Below are positions 44,730 to 57,254 of a DNA stretch of 64,000 nucleotides, in pieces (position 1 is the first letter of the stretch; each line of letters begins with the position of its first letter). The translations under genes were made by a program, and so were the position numbers. Where the stretch lies: contig JAJQJQ010000002.1 in assembly GCA_028622995.1 (NCBI GenBank), positions 10,416,001-10,480,000 on the forward strand. The letters run 5' to 3'. Source of the stretch: Panagrolaimus kolymaensis (lineage: Eukaryota; Nematoda; Chromadorea; Rhabditida; Panagrolaimidae). The notes beneath the pieces were generated by a model. It was not told where the DNA came from and did no database searches. It was given only the letters and a program-made list of their open reading frames with translations.

Positions 44730-47695
44730 AATTGAGTTTTCAGCTGCTTCAGTTGTTTTTGTTGCTTATAAAAACACACAAACAAACAATGATTTTGGAA
44801 TGAATGAAAGAAAAAACGCAGCATTGAATTCTTGCTGCCAAAAAAATCATGCAACTTCCATGCAAATTTTTTTCTTCCTAATTTTTATGGGAAATAAATA
44901 TGTGAAACATTTTGCTTGAAAGAAAGGTTTATGCTTTTGTCGGTTTAAAAAAGTTTTTGGATTTGTTTTTGCTGAATTTACAAAAATAAGTAAAAGTAGT
45001 TAATTTTGGAATAAAGTGTAAAAAATAAAGATGTGATTATTTTTTTTGAAAACGCTGGAGTTTTCCCTCAAATCGCTTTTGATTTTTGGATATGGGCGCT
45101 AACCAAAATTTTCGCCGTCTTATTTCTTTTTGTTTCAATCCTAATTATTAATTCCATTCTTCTCTTCTTTTTTGTTTCATTATTGACAAACAAAAATAAC
45201 AGACAATTTTATTTTTAAAAAAATCAAAGTTAATAAAATTAAAAGCGTTCAAGAAAAGAAAAGTATTAAAGCATTTATTTGCTTTATTTTTAATGATTTT
45301 TTTTGGTTAAAAAAGGTTTGTATTTGTTAAAATAAATATTCCTGTTTAATCAATCTTTTTTATTTTTTCATTTCAAAAAACGAACACCAAAAATTAACAA
45401 AAATTAAAGTTATGATGCTAAAAAGTCCCAAACTGCAAAAAAAAAAAGAAAAGAAATGGTTTTGTTTTTGAAAAAAATTTATTATAAATAAAAATGCTTT
45501 GGAAGAAAAAAGTGATTTTAAAGTTTAGAACATTTTCTTGAAGTGAATACTTTTAGTAACATTTAAAATATTTTTTTCTCCTTTTTTTATAATTGTTGAA
45601 AACTGCTCGTTTGATGTTTTTTGTTAACTGACCATGTAGTATCTTTATTATTGAAGGAAATATGTTCAACGAGGCCATCAACCAAAAAAATAGAAGCAAA
45701 TTTGTAAAATAAATGTATAAAGGTTAATTCCTTCGTTTGCTTTTCAAAGTTGGCAAATAATTAAAGTGTTCCTATAAAAAAAAAACAGAAAAAATATTGT
45801 TAAAATATTCAAAAAAGAAAAAGAAAGAAAAGAGAAGTTTAGAAAAAATCAATGCGATTCAAAAAGGTTCTTTTTGTGTTTAGTCATGATCGATCGATCA
45901 GCGAATGTGAGTCAACAAAGACAACATTCCTTTGCTCTCTTTTTCTTTTCTTTTTTTTTTTTGCGACCACCTTTTTTTGTTATCTCCGTTTTATGAATTT
46001 TATGTTGTTGTTTGTTGGTTTTGTCGTTCATTTTCGTTATTTTATTGCAAAATACGAATTTCGCTAAAAACCTTTATTGTTTTTAAAATGAATAAGAGAA
46101 GATATTTTTTTTTCTTCAAAAAAAATAAAATGTTTCTTTGATCTTTTGGATTTCCATGAAATATCGGGCTTATGCAATCGAAAATTCTAAAACAAACATT
46201 TCAAAAGAAAAACTTTTTGTTTTGGGCGCTCTTTTTCTTTTCTCTACTTTACAGGTTTTAAATTTTCTTGTTTTAGCGTTTAAGATGAGGAAATAAATAT
46301 ATTTGGACAAAAAATAAATAAAAAATTTTTAAATATTCAAAAAAAGTTCTAAACGTTACAACTTGAAAAAAGAAAAAAAAGAAACATGCAATGACAAGTT
46401 TTTAAAATTTATTTTTTCTTTTGAAGCAAAGTTTCTATGGCAGCTTGGTTTTTATTTTTTATTCAAAAAATTGGGCATAAAGCTTACTAAAAAAAGTGGC
46501 AAACGTGCATCTTTTTTCTCTTCAAGTGAAGCCAGCCACATTTTCTGGGAAGCGAGAGACAGGCGACAATTGGTAAATATCCAAAAACCTTATTTTTCTC
46601 AACTAAAAAAGCCACAAAGATTGAATAACTTTATTTATTTTAAAGCTCTTTTTCTTTCTTCACTAATTTTTTTTGCATTGTTTTTTTTTCATCACACAAA
46701 GTTTTTTAAATATGCCAAAATAATTCTTGCTTTAGCTATTAGCTATACGCGGAAGAGAAGACTGTTTTTTTTCCAGAAAAAAAAGAAACATCCGATATAA
46801 AATAAATTAATTTACCGAAAATTATGATTGTAGATTCGAAAAAAATGCAATTTTCTAAGAACAAAAGGAAGCAAATTTTTTTCTCTTTCTTATTAGTAAT
46901 TTATATCTAAAATTATCATCTACATTTGATTAATCGTTATTTTCACATTTTGACGAAATTTTGGTATTTTCGCATTTGTAAAAATATTTTTTTTTTATTC
47001 ATTCTTCGTAAATGGCATTTTTAAATGAGATGGAAATGCCGTACTCTTGGTTAGATAAAAGGCATTGTATCAATTGTCGCTTCTTTAATTAGTTTTTATT
47101 GGTACATTTAAAAAAATATTGTAAAACAAAAAGAAAAAACGTTCAATAAAAAATTCAAAGAAAAATATGTATCGAAATTATGTGTTTTATAAAAAAAGGA
47201 AAAATCAATGCTAAACGTTTCATCGATGTTTTTTTCTTTCTAAAAAATGGAAAACAAAACAAAACTTTTTTTGTGCATTTTTTTGAACACGTGTACTATC
47301 TTTTTTGTTTTTATTTTTGCAAAAAAAATTATGATTAATTAAAAATAATAACGTTCGATCAAAAGCATGAAATTTTGATTTTGAAGACAGCAAAAAGATT
47401 TTCAAAATTTTTTTCGATAGAATTTTTTAATTTTATATTTTTTCTTTATTTTTGATTAGATATTCCTTAACGGAAGGGAGGAAGAAACGCGTTAAGAGCA
47501 AAGGTTTGATTGGTTTGTTAATAGCGACAGAGTTTGTAATCTTGATATCAAAGATTTTTTAAACTTTTTAATTCGGTGGTAATAAATAATCATGGCATTA
47601 TCACCTTTTAAAACTTCAAAACTGAAACTTTCGTTTGAAAAAAAATAAAAATTTATTGATATTTTTTGTCAACAAAAAACCATAAAAAACATTTT
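44730..47695. other. Gene-less AT-rich interval
   Basis: No gene supported. Inverse-orientation intergenic motif copies at 45802-45816 (TTAAAATATTCAAAAAA) and 46329-46345. Long poly-T/poly-A runs generate open frames (for example 46363-46800) rich in Phe/Lys without splice context. Confidence 0.4.
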
Positions 47696-47873
47696 TATAT
47701 AAGACGCCGATATTTAAAAAGTTTTAGGACAGTGCTAAATTTCGCACTTTTTTGAAAAAGTGTCTCTTTTGCCAAAAAAATCAATTGAAAAAAATGGCAA
47801 AAGAGACACTTTTTCAAAAAAGTGAGAAATTTAGCACTGTCCTAAAACTTTTTAAATATCGGCGTCTTATATA
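47696..47873. repeat. Short hairpin MITE
   Basis: Arms of 79 bases (47696-47774 and 47795-47873) are inverse copies with about one mismatch around a 20-base spacer: ends TATATAAGACGCCGATA and its complement, cores GTTTTAGGACAGTGCTAAAT and GTGTCTCTTTTGCCA. TA-rich flanks fit TA-targeting elements. Confidence 0.8.
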
Positions 47874-49743
47874 TTCAAATTAAACTAAAATTATAAGCAT
47901 TCCAAGTTTCGCTTTTATAATCGATACTGGAAACAATCGAACACTTTTTCATTTCTTTCTTTAAAAAAAGAAGTAAAGAAACGATTTATATGTACATTTT
48001 TTATCGATCACTGATAACGAATTTTTTTAACGATTAAAATCAAAAGCAAAAAAATCCATAAAATAGGTAACCAATTAACCATGTGTTTTAAAGAAACTAA
48101 CAAATAAAATTAAGCAATTATAAATTTTAATTCTCAAAGCTATCTTGAAATGGATTTTGATTAATTTGCTATTTTAGAATATAAATTTATTGAGACTTTG
48201 AAGCTATGAAAGCTGTTTTTGACGTGTGTCTTTTTTTTCCTCCAATTAAATACATATTTATTTAGTCAACCAACCAAAATTTTATAAAAGGAATGATATA
48301 ATTTGTTGCTAGCATGTAACTGTAATTTTTGGTTGGTGGCAATCAATATAAAATTTTTTTAAATCATGTCAAAATATAAATCTTCGTCGATTACTTATTT
48401 CGCATTATTAAATATCACATTCTGTCATTAGGTATTTTTTCAAGTTCAGTATCACAAACTTTTTGATAAAAATAATATGTATTTTTATAATAAAAGCATT
48501 TGCTAATAATTGAAATTCAAAAAAATCAAAAAAAGCGTTAAAATATTCAAAAAAAAAAAGTTTGATATTAAAAAATTTATGTTTTCGTTTTTTTCTTCAA
48601 AAACAAACGCACTCCGAAACTTTCGTTTGCTTTTTTACTTTTTTATTACCTTTTTTCTTTTTTATTTTTTTACCTTTCTTTTTTTCCTTTTAAAAAAAAA
48701 ATATTAGTTCTTCATTGTGTATTTTTTTTTCTCTTTGTCTCATGTGTTAGTCATTTTTTTGAACGCAAACTAAATCAATAAAATGAACCTTCTTTTTTTA
48801 GCGTGTGTTCAAAGCCAAACTACAAAGTGCAAAAACGACGACAACCATTGTCGCTTGAGCTCGAGTAAAAATTTTTTTAACCAAATTGAAATGAAAAAAT
48901 TTGTTCCATCTTCTACAAACTTTTATCCATTAATGTTATTTTCGTTTTATATTTTGTTATGTTAAAAGTTAAATAAATATTCTGACAATAATTAATAAAA
49001 ATGATATGTTTGTGAACAAAAAAAGTGTATTAGAATGTTGGAAAAAAGTAAGTTTTTCTTTTGTATGCAGCAGCGTAAACAAAATTGCCAAACCTAACAA
49101 CAACTTTTTATCTTCTCTCTTTGCCCTTCAGAGAAAATGCATGAATCATAAAAACAAAATTCAAGTTTTTGCTTTTGGCAAAAAAAAATTGCGCCAAAAT
49201 AAATTTTTTTTCCTTTCAAATAATGGGTACAATTTTATTTTCTTCTTTTGACCATCCATCCTTGGAGGAACAAATTGAAGGGACTTTTTCTCATTTTTAT
49301 GGTTGCTGCAGTGGCAAAACAACAAACCTTATGAGGAAAGAATAAATAATTCGCGCACTTTTTCTTTCTTTTTTGATTGTTTCAGCAATTTCCTTTCTAA
49401 AAATTTGACTATGGCTACTTTTTTTCCTTTTTTCCCCGCGCGAATAAAAAATGTTTCATAACAAATAACAATCTTTGCCCTTTTTTTGTATTTTTTAATT
49501 CATTTTTTTGGTTCTACTTATCGATCGATTACTAACGACGATTAACTACGCAGCGTTTTAAAAATTTTTCTTCGGTGCTATCTGTTCTTTTTTTTTCTGT
49601 CCCATATCAGTCAAGCCAAAGAAAATTTTGTTTTTAAGCTGAGAAATTTTTTGTTATCGAAGCCAAAAATACAATATTTATTTTTTGTTTGTGATTACCA
49701 ACACACTTTTTTTTTCTTTTTTTAATTTTCCAGACAAAAGAAT
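47874..49743. other. Gene-less interval upstream of the Ubl-ART gene
   Basis: AT-rich; inverse motif copy at 48536-48554. Likely contains the promoter of the downstream gene, since a pyrimidine-rich acceptor TTTTTAATTTTCCAG ends at about 49733, 11 bases before the ATG, consistent with a trans-splice or 5' UTR splice acceptor. Confidence 0.4.
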
Positions 49744-52463
49744 ATGTTCAAGAATATTGAACTTTTAGCTCAAGCTTCACCATCCCTTTCTTCCCAACCA
49801 TCATCTTTATTGCCTAAGCAGTCTATGGGTGGAGTAGCTTCTTCATCTTCCTCAACAACAACGGCAACTAAAAATAATTCTCCATCATTAGGAAAGCGCC
49901 AATCATCCCAACAAATAATTATGAATGGTCAACAACAACAAAAACCTTCATCATCCTCATCCTCATCTTCAGCATCGTCAGCTTCTAGAAATTCTCCAAT
50001 TCCATCAAAAAAATCTTTTGATGGAGGAATTATTAATGGCAACAACAACAGCCAAGGAAGTAGTAGCAATGGAGCCAAAAATGCAATTACTGAAAAACCT
50101 ACTCCATTTCGAGTTGCATTCACGAAACATATGTATGAAGAAGCTGTCCCTATGCCAATTGAACTTCCAGCTTGGATAATTGAACTTAAGTAAGCTAAAA
50201 ATTTAAAATATTCAGATTTAGATAAATTTTTCTTTGTCTTCGTTTTAGAGTTCAAATAATGAATGGAAAAAAGTTTAAAATTAAAGCCAATCAATTTGAT
50301 AATGTTTCGGAATTAAAAAAAACTATAATGGAAATGTATGCCATTCCTTTGAATCATCAACATTTATTTTATAATGTAAGTTTTTTTCTTAAAAACTTTT
50401 GCTTCAAAATATGATTTGTTTATTTGGTTCATAAAACTAAAAAACCATTTATGCAAATTCTTCACCTCAGTCAAAAAGCCATTCTTGAACAAAATATTTT
50501 GTCTAACTGCTTTTAGTTGTTTTTCTGCAAAAAATATTAATATCTTTTTTTTATCTAAATTTGGAAAAAGTGTTTTAACAAGTCCATTAGAAAAAAAAAA
50601 TAGATGGAGACCTGAATATAAAATATATTCTATCTTAGTCATTAAATTTATTTTTCAAAAAATGCATAAATTAGACAAAAAATTGTTTAATTTTTTTTTC
50701 TTTCAAAAATTGGATTTAATTTTTTTTAAATACTTTTTTTCAAACAAAATTCAGAGCTTATTTTGTTTTAGTAAGGCAGCAATAGATTTAGTTTCACAAA
50801 TTATACAGATTCTTTAAATTTTTTCCATATTTTTTTTAGTGCAAACTTCTCGAAGAAAATCACACTTTAGTATATTATGAAGTTGAAAATGGTGTTACAC
50901 TTAAAATGAATTTGGGTGAAACCATTGAAAGATGTGATTTTTATTGCATTCGTTCAGATTTACTCGATGAAAATGCTGAACAATTGGAATTTGGTTTTCA
51001 ACCTGAAGATTTGCTTTCCCTTTGTCAACTTGGAAAAAATCGACCCGCTTCAAGGCCCGATGTTCGCCTTACGTAAGCCTTTTTTTAAATTAGTTTTTTT
51101 GCGAAGTAAATTTGTAAATATTTTAGTATTCAAATATTGAATGGTCGAAGTTTCACTGTCTCCACTTCAACTTTAGATATGGTTGGTAAACTTAAAGAAG
51201 CCATAGCGGAACAAGAAAAAATTCCTATTGAACATCAACATTTATTTTATAATGTAAGATTTTTTTTTTGATTCTTTACCCCAATTTTTTTTTGAGATTC
51301 GACCTAAAAAAATTTTTTTAGTGCCAAATGCTAAACTCCAGTCGAACTTTAATTTGTTATAAAATTGGTGAAGGTTGCACAATTACGATGAATCTTGGCA
51401 TGAGTATGACGGGCTGCCGATTTTATTATGTTCGTCCTGATCTTTTTGATATGCAATATAGTTGTGATTATATTAACACAAATTTGGTAAAAAAATAGTT
51501 TTTCTTTTAAGGAACAAATTTAAATATATTTTCTTAATTTTTAGCAAAATCAAACAGTAATGTTTTGCGCTGGTAAACCATATATTCGCCCTATCGAAGC
51601 TCGTCGATTTGCAATCAAAGTAAGTTAAAAAAAATTTCAAAATAGCGATTTTAGATAGAGATTTTTTTTTATCAAAATTTATTAATTTTTTAATTCGTCG
51701 AGTTTCGCCACCAAAATTAAAAAACTATACCAAAAAAATTTTTAAACATTAGTCCCACAATGAAATTTTTATTTTTTTATGCTTTATCTCTCCACGAAAA
51801 TATAGTAAGATAAAACTAAGAAAATTGTATTAATTTTTAGGTTCGAGGAAAATATGAAAATAATAAATGGTTGGGTCAACCAAGCACCTCCAATCGAATA
51901 ATTCCCGATGAATGGCCTATGGCTTATCATGGAACTTCAGAAGCAAATATCCTTGAAATCGTTAAATCTGGTTTTGATTTACGTAAATGCATTCGAATGG
52001 CATATGGTAAAGGAATATATTGCTCACCCGATCCAAATACAGCTTTAATGTATAGTGGTGATTATCAATGTGAAATAAACAAAGTTAGTTTTTTTCTACA
52101 AATAAAAAATTTTATGCAAATTTTTTTTTGATATTTTATAGAAATTTATTTGCTATTTTTTAGACGGGCACTTATCGAGTTATTTTGCAATGTCGAGCAA
52201 ATCCCCATAATCTCAAAGTTGTTAAAACAGCTGACAGCCACCAAGGCGAATACTGGACGGTTCCAGATGGAGCTGATCTTCGCCCTTATGGAGTTTGCGT
52301 GTATTTTTATCCTAATGAATATCATCACAATTTAAGTTATTCTCGATCCACCGTTGGAACTAATATTACTGGAACTGGGAGACCAGCTCCTTCAGCTTTT
52401 GTCTCCACTGGAGGAACAAGAACTACTCCATTTTTAAATACTCAAACAACTCAAAGGCCATAA
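49744..52463 (+). CDS. Two ubiquitin-like domains fused to an ADP-ribosyltransferase-like domain
   Basis: Eight exons: 49744-50189, 50249-50375, 50840-51072, 51127-51253, 51322-51486, 51545-51619, 51841-52083 and 52164-52463, giving 571 residues. Residues 1-145 are Ser/Gln/Asn-rich and disordered. Ubl-1 (about 149-215): VQIMNGKKFKIKANQFDNVS, ELKKTIMEMYAIPLNHQHLF, YNCKLLEENHTLVYYEVENG. Ubl-2 (about 268-335): IQILNGRSFTVSTST, KEAIAEQEKIPIEHQHLFYN, CQMLNSSRTLICYKIGEG. Both follow the ubiquitin fold (I-x-P-x-x-Q-x-L...L-x-x-Y-x-I-x-x-x-x-x-I) and each is interrupted by an intron at the same FYN/C position. The C-terminal part (about 400-540) has WPMAYHGTSEANILEIVKSG and MAYGKGIYCSPDPNTALMY, the H and Y pattern of PARP-type ART domains as in YHGT/GxGIYxTP Ubl-ART proteins. 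PARP's third-position Glu is not evident (PYGVCVYF there), suggesting mono-ADP-ribosylation or an inactive enzyme. The C-terminus is Thr/Gly/Pro-rich. Confidence 0.8.
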
Positions 52464-54225
52464 ACAACAAATCCAAAAATCAATGTATTCAAAGCAATGT
52501 TATGTTTTTTTTTTAAATCTCAAAATTTTTGTTTTTGAATGTTTTGTTTTTTTATTTTGATTTTTGAAATTTTATTTTTATATTTTACTGGTATGCATTA
52601 ATAAATACTTTTGATCTCAAATGTTCATTATTTTTTGAAATTTAATTTAAAAAATTTTCCAATTTTTACTTGTTTTAAATCGAGTGGAATATGTTTATTA
52701 AAGTTGTTTTCGTTTCAATACGAAAAAAATATTTTAAAATTTAAAAAACTTTACTTTGGTACATAAATTTTGGGAAGCTTTACATAAACTAAATAAACTG
52801 TTATTTCCAAAACAAAATAAAAATTTCTTCTAAATTCATTGCCTGATTGCGAACGGGCATTGTACTGCTTTATAAAAATATATTATTCTCAAGCATAAAG
52901 AAATGAAGTAAGTTGAATATAAAAGTTATTTCTTTTTAGAAATCTTCATAGCTGTTTTTTTTTTTGGAGTTCGCCAACTAAATTTTTTTTTAAATTATAA
53001 ACTTTATTCTTAGCTTAAAAACACTTTGATATTAAAAAAAGTAAAAAATTGAAAGAAAAAATTGCTAAAATATTCAAAAATTTTGGTAAACAAAAAGAAA
53101 TATTAAAAAAAAAGAAAAACAATTCTCGATTTCTTTTCTCTTTTTTTTCGGCTGCTCTTATTTTTATTATAAAAAAAATGTGTCATTCTTTTTTTGTGCA
53201 TTTAGTTTTCCATTCTTCGAAGAAGAAGAAATAAATGCATTGCAAATAATTGTTTCAACAATAAAAAAACGTCCAAAGAAAATTATACGCTTTTTTAGTC
53301 GTTTTGTTTTTTTAAATCTTTCTTTTTCGTAAATAATAACTTTAAAGATTTATTTATGTAATTTGCTTTAGCATGGGAGCTTTTTTGTTCAAATTTTAAA
53401 ATATGTTTTATAAAAATTCTATTGAATAAATTTTGATATCTTTTTTCCCTGTATATTCTTGGCATAGTGTAAAACATTAGGAAAATTGCTAACGTTTTTT
53501 TTATTGCCATTTCTTCTATCAGCTTCATACCAGTTAATAATGAACTGTAAAAAAAAGCAACAATAAAAGCTTTCCGATCCATAATTTTTTTACAGATGTC
53601 TATGATTGATTTTTTTATAACACTAGTTATGTTAATAAATTAAAATAGCAAATTTTTTGTATTTCGGTTTCAAACGTACTTTTTTTATTTTTTATTTTGT
53701 CTATTGGCTTTTTTAATGCGGGAAAACTTCTTTTAGGTATGATTTTTATGAATTAAAAATTAAAATTAAAATTTCTTGAATGTTTGTCAACTTTGAAACA
53801 TTTATTAACCTGGAAATTAGTTTACTTTTTTTAGCTTCAAATTATATACCAAAATCATATTCTTATATTTAAAGAAAAATATTTAAAAAAATGCATTAAA
53901 TTATTCAAAAATATTAAAAATTGATTGCCCCTTCATAACCCTTTTTTAAAGCATTCTAGCATTCTATTTCCATAAACAAAAAAATGAACACAAACTGTGT
54001 TATCAATAATTTAAAGCCTTCTATTAACAGAATAACGTTACAATAAAAAAAAAGTTAATGGAAAGAAATTATTTGTTTATCAATCTTTTAATCATTTTTT
54101 TGCGTCTTTCATCAACAACAAAAAAAGAGTATTCATTTAATTGAATTATATATATTTAATGTTTTTCATTTTCTCTTTTTTGCTTTTGATAAAGCATTGA
54201 AAAAACTGGGTTGCTAAAGAAAAAT
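52464..54225. other. Gene-poor interval
   Basis: AT-rich. Inverse motif copy at 53065-53081 (CTAAAATATTCAAAAA) and a weaker one at 53897-53912. A 95-codon minus frame at 53295-53582 (MDRKAFIVAFFYSSLLTGMK...) has a hydrophobic start and Lys-rich end but no other support; left uncalled. Confidence 0.35.
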
Positions 54226-55442
54226 ATGTTCCATTATTTTTTGACTTTTGCTTTATGTGTTTCAGTAATTTTTTGTAAGTTTATGTATTTTATTTAAAAA
54301 AAAAACAATAGAAAATAGCTTTGAATTGAATTTTCTTTTTAAATCAATTCCATGGCAAATTTTACTTTAAACGAAATCGAGAAGAAGAAAAAAAAAATAA
54401 TACCTTTTTGTTTGTTTTGAAAAGCCAAGATAAATTAAAATTATATAATATATGTATTATTTGCATTTAGCTCAAAACGTTTTTAACCAACAACAACAAC
54501 AACAATCATGTGAAACAGATATTATAGTTGCAATTGATGGAACACCGTACATTAAAAATAAGACATATGTTTTGGAGGTTATTTAAATTTTATTTTTATT
54601 AATAAATTTTTGCTTTAATTAAAGTTGAACGGCAAACGAGCTTTTAGGAAATTAATTTCATTGAAAATATGATTTCAAATTGGACATTTGGAGATGGTGG
54701 GGTTAATGTCGCTTTTATGACTTATGGATTTAATGGTCAACTTTCCATGAATGAATATTATGACACATTCGCTGATGTTAAAGCTGAACTCGATATATTT
54801 AAATCCTTAGCAAATAATGGAATATTGAATCCAATTTCTTTAACATCGTATGTAAATATATTTATTTTAAGAGAAGCGAATAGGATATTTTAAAATTTAG
54901 CATGGTTCGATTTTTGGCAAGTGCTTATACAAGTGTATATTTACCCCGACCTAATGCCCAACAACGGGTTATGGTTTTTACTTCATCCACGTAAGAATAA
55001 AAAAAAAACAAAACAATTCCATTGTTTTTTTTTAATGTTTAATAATACGCTTTTTTAAGAAATTCAACAGATATCACTAATGCTGAGCCATATTTTACGC
55101 AATTGATCAATAAAAAATATGAATCAATTATCAACGTTATTTTTGCTGATTCTCAACTTTACTCTGAAATAAAAGCATTGAAAATTATTGATATGCATGA
55201 ATTTTTACCTGAATTTTATCAAAATATAACTGAAACTATTTATGATAATTTATGCAATGGTAAGTAAGTGATACACATGTTTTTTTTGGAGTCGTTTAAT
55301 AAATTTTGTTTTAAATTTTTAACTTTAACTTTTTTTTATTAACAAATATGAAAATAATAAAATTGTAAAATGAATTATTTCAGTTTTTTATCCCAACCCC
55401 ACAACGAGTGCTCCCTCCATCTCTTCTAAAATCCACAGCTAA
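54226..55442 (+). CDS. Secreted vWA-domain protein
   Basis: Exons 54226-54274, 54471-54577, 54648-54847, 54901-54990, 55060-55259 and 55384-55442 give 234 residues. Signal peptide MFHYFLTFALCVSVIFS, a short Gln run, then a von Willebrand A fold: ETDIIVAIDGTPYI (first strand with a degraded MIDAS: D-x-T-x-Y instead of D-x-S-x-S), VNVAFMTYGFNGQLS, a helix ending MVRFLASAYTS, RVMVFTSST and IINVIFADSQ. The tail is Pro/Ser-rich. The broken MIDAS argues against classic Mg-dependent ligand binding. Nematodes have many such secreted vWA or vWA-lectin proteins; extracellular role inferred. All joins are in phase. Confidence 0.75.
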
Positions 55443-55785
55443 TTACGCCCCTGACAGTTCCATACGTCCTTGGTGAAAAGGGAATGCTTTTGATCGAAGT
55501 TAGCGCTTGTGATACAGATAATTATTGTTCATGATTAAAAATAAATAAAAACTTTTGACTTTTTAGTAGATTTTTGCTTTGAACTTATATAAATTTTTGT
55601 AATAAAAATGTTAAAAATGAATATTTTTTTTCTCAATGCAAGAAAATTTAAGGAATGGCTTTGATGATTTAGTTTATTTTTTAGTGGCAATAATTAATTT
55701 TTTTGCTTGCTTTTAATTTATTTTTGACAAGTTATTAACTGCATATTAATTAAACACTTTAGTAAGTTATGATATTATTTTGACA

Positions 55786-55990
55786 AACATCGCTTCTTTT
55801 TTTTAAACGTCTCCAGCTGCAGTGTACGCCAATTGAAGGGTATTTCTTTGACAAGTCCACATGATGGTATCCAAAAAATTTGCTGTATTATTGCCATAAT
55901 CAATATTTCCAACAAATCAATATTGAATATACGTTTGTAGGAATTCAGTGTATTTCATTGAAAAAACATTTAAGCGAATGTCAGTTGTTG
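55786..55990 (-). pseudogene. vWA exon relic
   Basis: On the minus strand the frame reads FSYSNASTTDIRLNVFSMKY, TEFLQT, then after one in-frame TGA (about 55925) FVGNIDYGNNTANFLDTIMW and LAYTAAGD, followed by a donor-like GTTTAA. This resembles the first half of a nematode secreted vWA domain (x-V-x-L-x-x-Y...L...I-x-YGNN-x-x-N-x-L-x-x-I). It is isolated between two genes, with no other vWA exons on this strand, so it is a decayed copy. Confidence 0.4.
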
Positions 55991-56012
55991 ATGCATTTGA
56001 ATATGAAAATTG

Positions 56013-57254
56013 TTAAGCATAGACATCAGCCAAATTTTTGATAATTTGTTTTTGAATGTTTTGATAGCTAGGTAAAGTTAAAACATTCATCATACCATCA
56101 ACAACTGGAAAAGATGAATTGGTAGGTGATGGGATGAAATAGGATGGATAAAGATCAGGTCGATATGATTTAACAGCTCGAATGAAATCATCGAGATAAA
56201 ACACTGGGTTCCAATCAAAGTAATACTGTTTATATGGATATGTGAGGATGGTATCTCTCAACAATGCATACCATTGAGTCATAGTATTTGGTTTTACTTG
56301 ACATAAAACAGGATTATATTTTGCAACGAATGCATTTTGAGCTGCAGCACCAAAATTAGCCATAATTTGAACCATTCGATCAAAAGCTTTACATTTACAT
56401 GAAAACACATAAGTATGGGTGTCAAATTAAAAATGTCAGAATTCACGACCAACTTTTCTTAATTTTAAAAAAATTAAAAATTGTAAGTGAAATTTTTTTA
56501 AAATCTTTTCAAATTAACTTTTTTCGAAAACGAATAAATGTGCAAAAATTAAATTGGACTTTAGCGCCTTTCGTGAACTTAATTTTTTAACCTTGTTTCC
56601 AATCTCTAAAATTATTTTTTTAAAGTATTAATTTTTTTCTAAGAATTTAAAGATTTTTAGGATGAAAAATTTTTTTTATAAGATTCGAAAATTCTACCTG
56701 AACCTGAAGTGGATGGAGCCTTGATGATATTCCATGCAAGATTGATATTTGCTTCATTTTGAATGTAAAAAATTTCTTCTATTGGCATCATAGGTTGTCC
56801 ACTTCCCGCAGCATTTATGGAGATGTTCGAGTATTTTATGTCATTGTAAATGTTTGGCGCAGACCAAAGTAAACCGTGATGAAAATCATTAAACAAAATT
56901 CGCTTTTGATCAGCCGTGGTTGTGTAAATTGGATTGGTGGTCCAACTTTCAACTTCTTGAAGCATAAAAAGAAAGTTATTCTTTTCAGCTGCAGTATAAT
57001 TTGTAGGGATTAGAGGAGGTTTATTATAAGCATCTTTAAAGCCTTTAATCAAAGCTGATTGGCCTCTAATACGATCCAACAAATGTGGGTAAATTTGTTG
57101 ATGGAAAAAGTTGTGTCGTAAACTGTATAGATCATAGCCTAAAACAAGAAAACAAATTTTTTTTGAATGGAACCAAAAATTTTTTTTTCATACCGTTGCA
57201 ACAGACGACAAAGAAAAAGTAAAAATGAGCAGCAAACAATTGAGAGTTGAGCAT
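56013..57254 (-). CDS. Secreted protein of unrecognised family
   Basis: Exons 57254-57194, 57138-56698 and 56386-56013 give 291 residues. Signal peptide MLNSQLFAAHFYFFFVVCC. The mature part begins YDLYSLRHNFFHQQIYPHLL and has QEVESWTTNP, ILFNDFHHGLLW, an acidic-amide patch IYIQNEAN-like, AFDRMVQIMANFG, WYALLRDTILTYP, YYFDWNPVFYLDDF and a C-terminal helix ending LADVYA. Mostly helical, few cysteines. Histidine pairs (DFHHG) are suggestive but I cannot assign an enzyme. The last acceptor is TGTAAAG, weaker than usual, though phase is consistent. Transcribed away from the vWA gene region. Confidence 0.6.

Noticed and set aside
46363..46800. 145-codon plus frame
   Set aside because: Phe/Lys/Ser-rich from A/T tracts, no recognised motif, no splice partners, in a gene-less region.
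49925..50294. Overlapping frames on both strands at the start of the Ubl-ART gene
   Set aside because: Shadows of the Ser/Gln-rich first exon; the plus frame from 49744 splices cleanly into the Ubl domains.
53295..53582. 95-residue minus-strand protein
   Set aside because: Hydrophobic start but no homology, no splice partners and an AT-tract-driven Lys-rich end.
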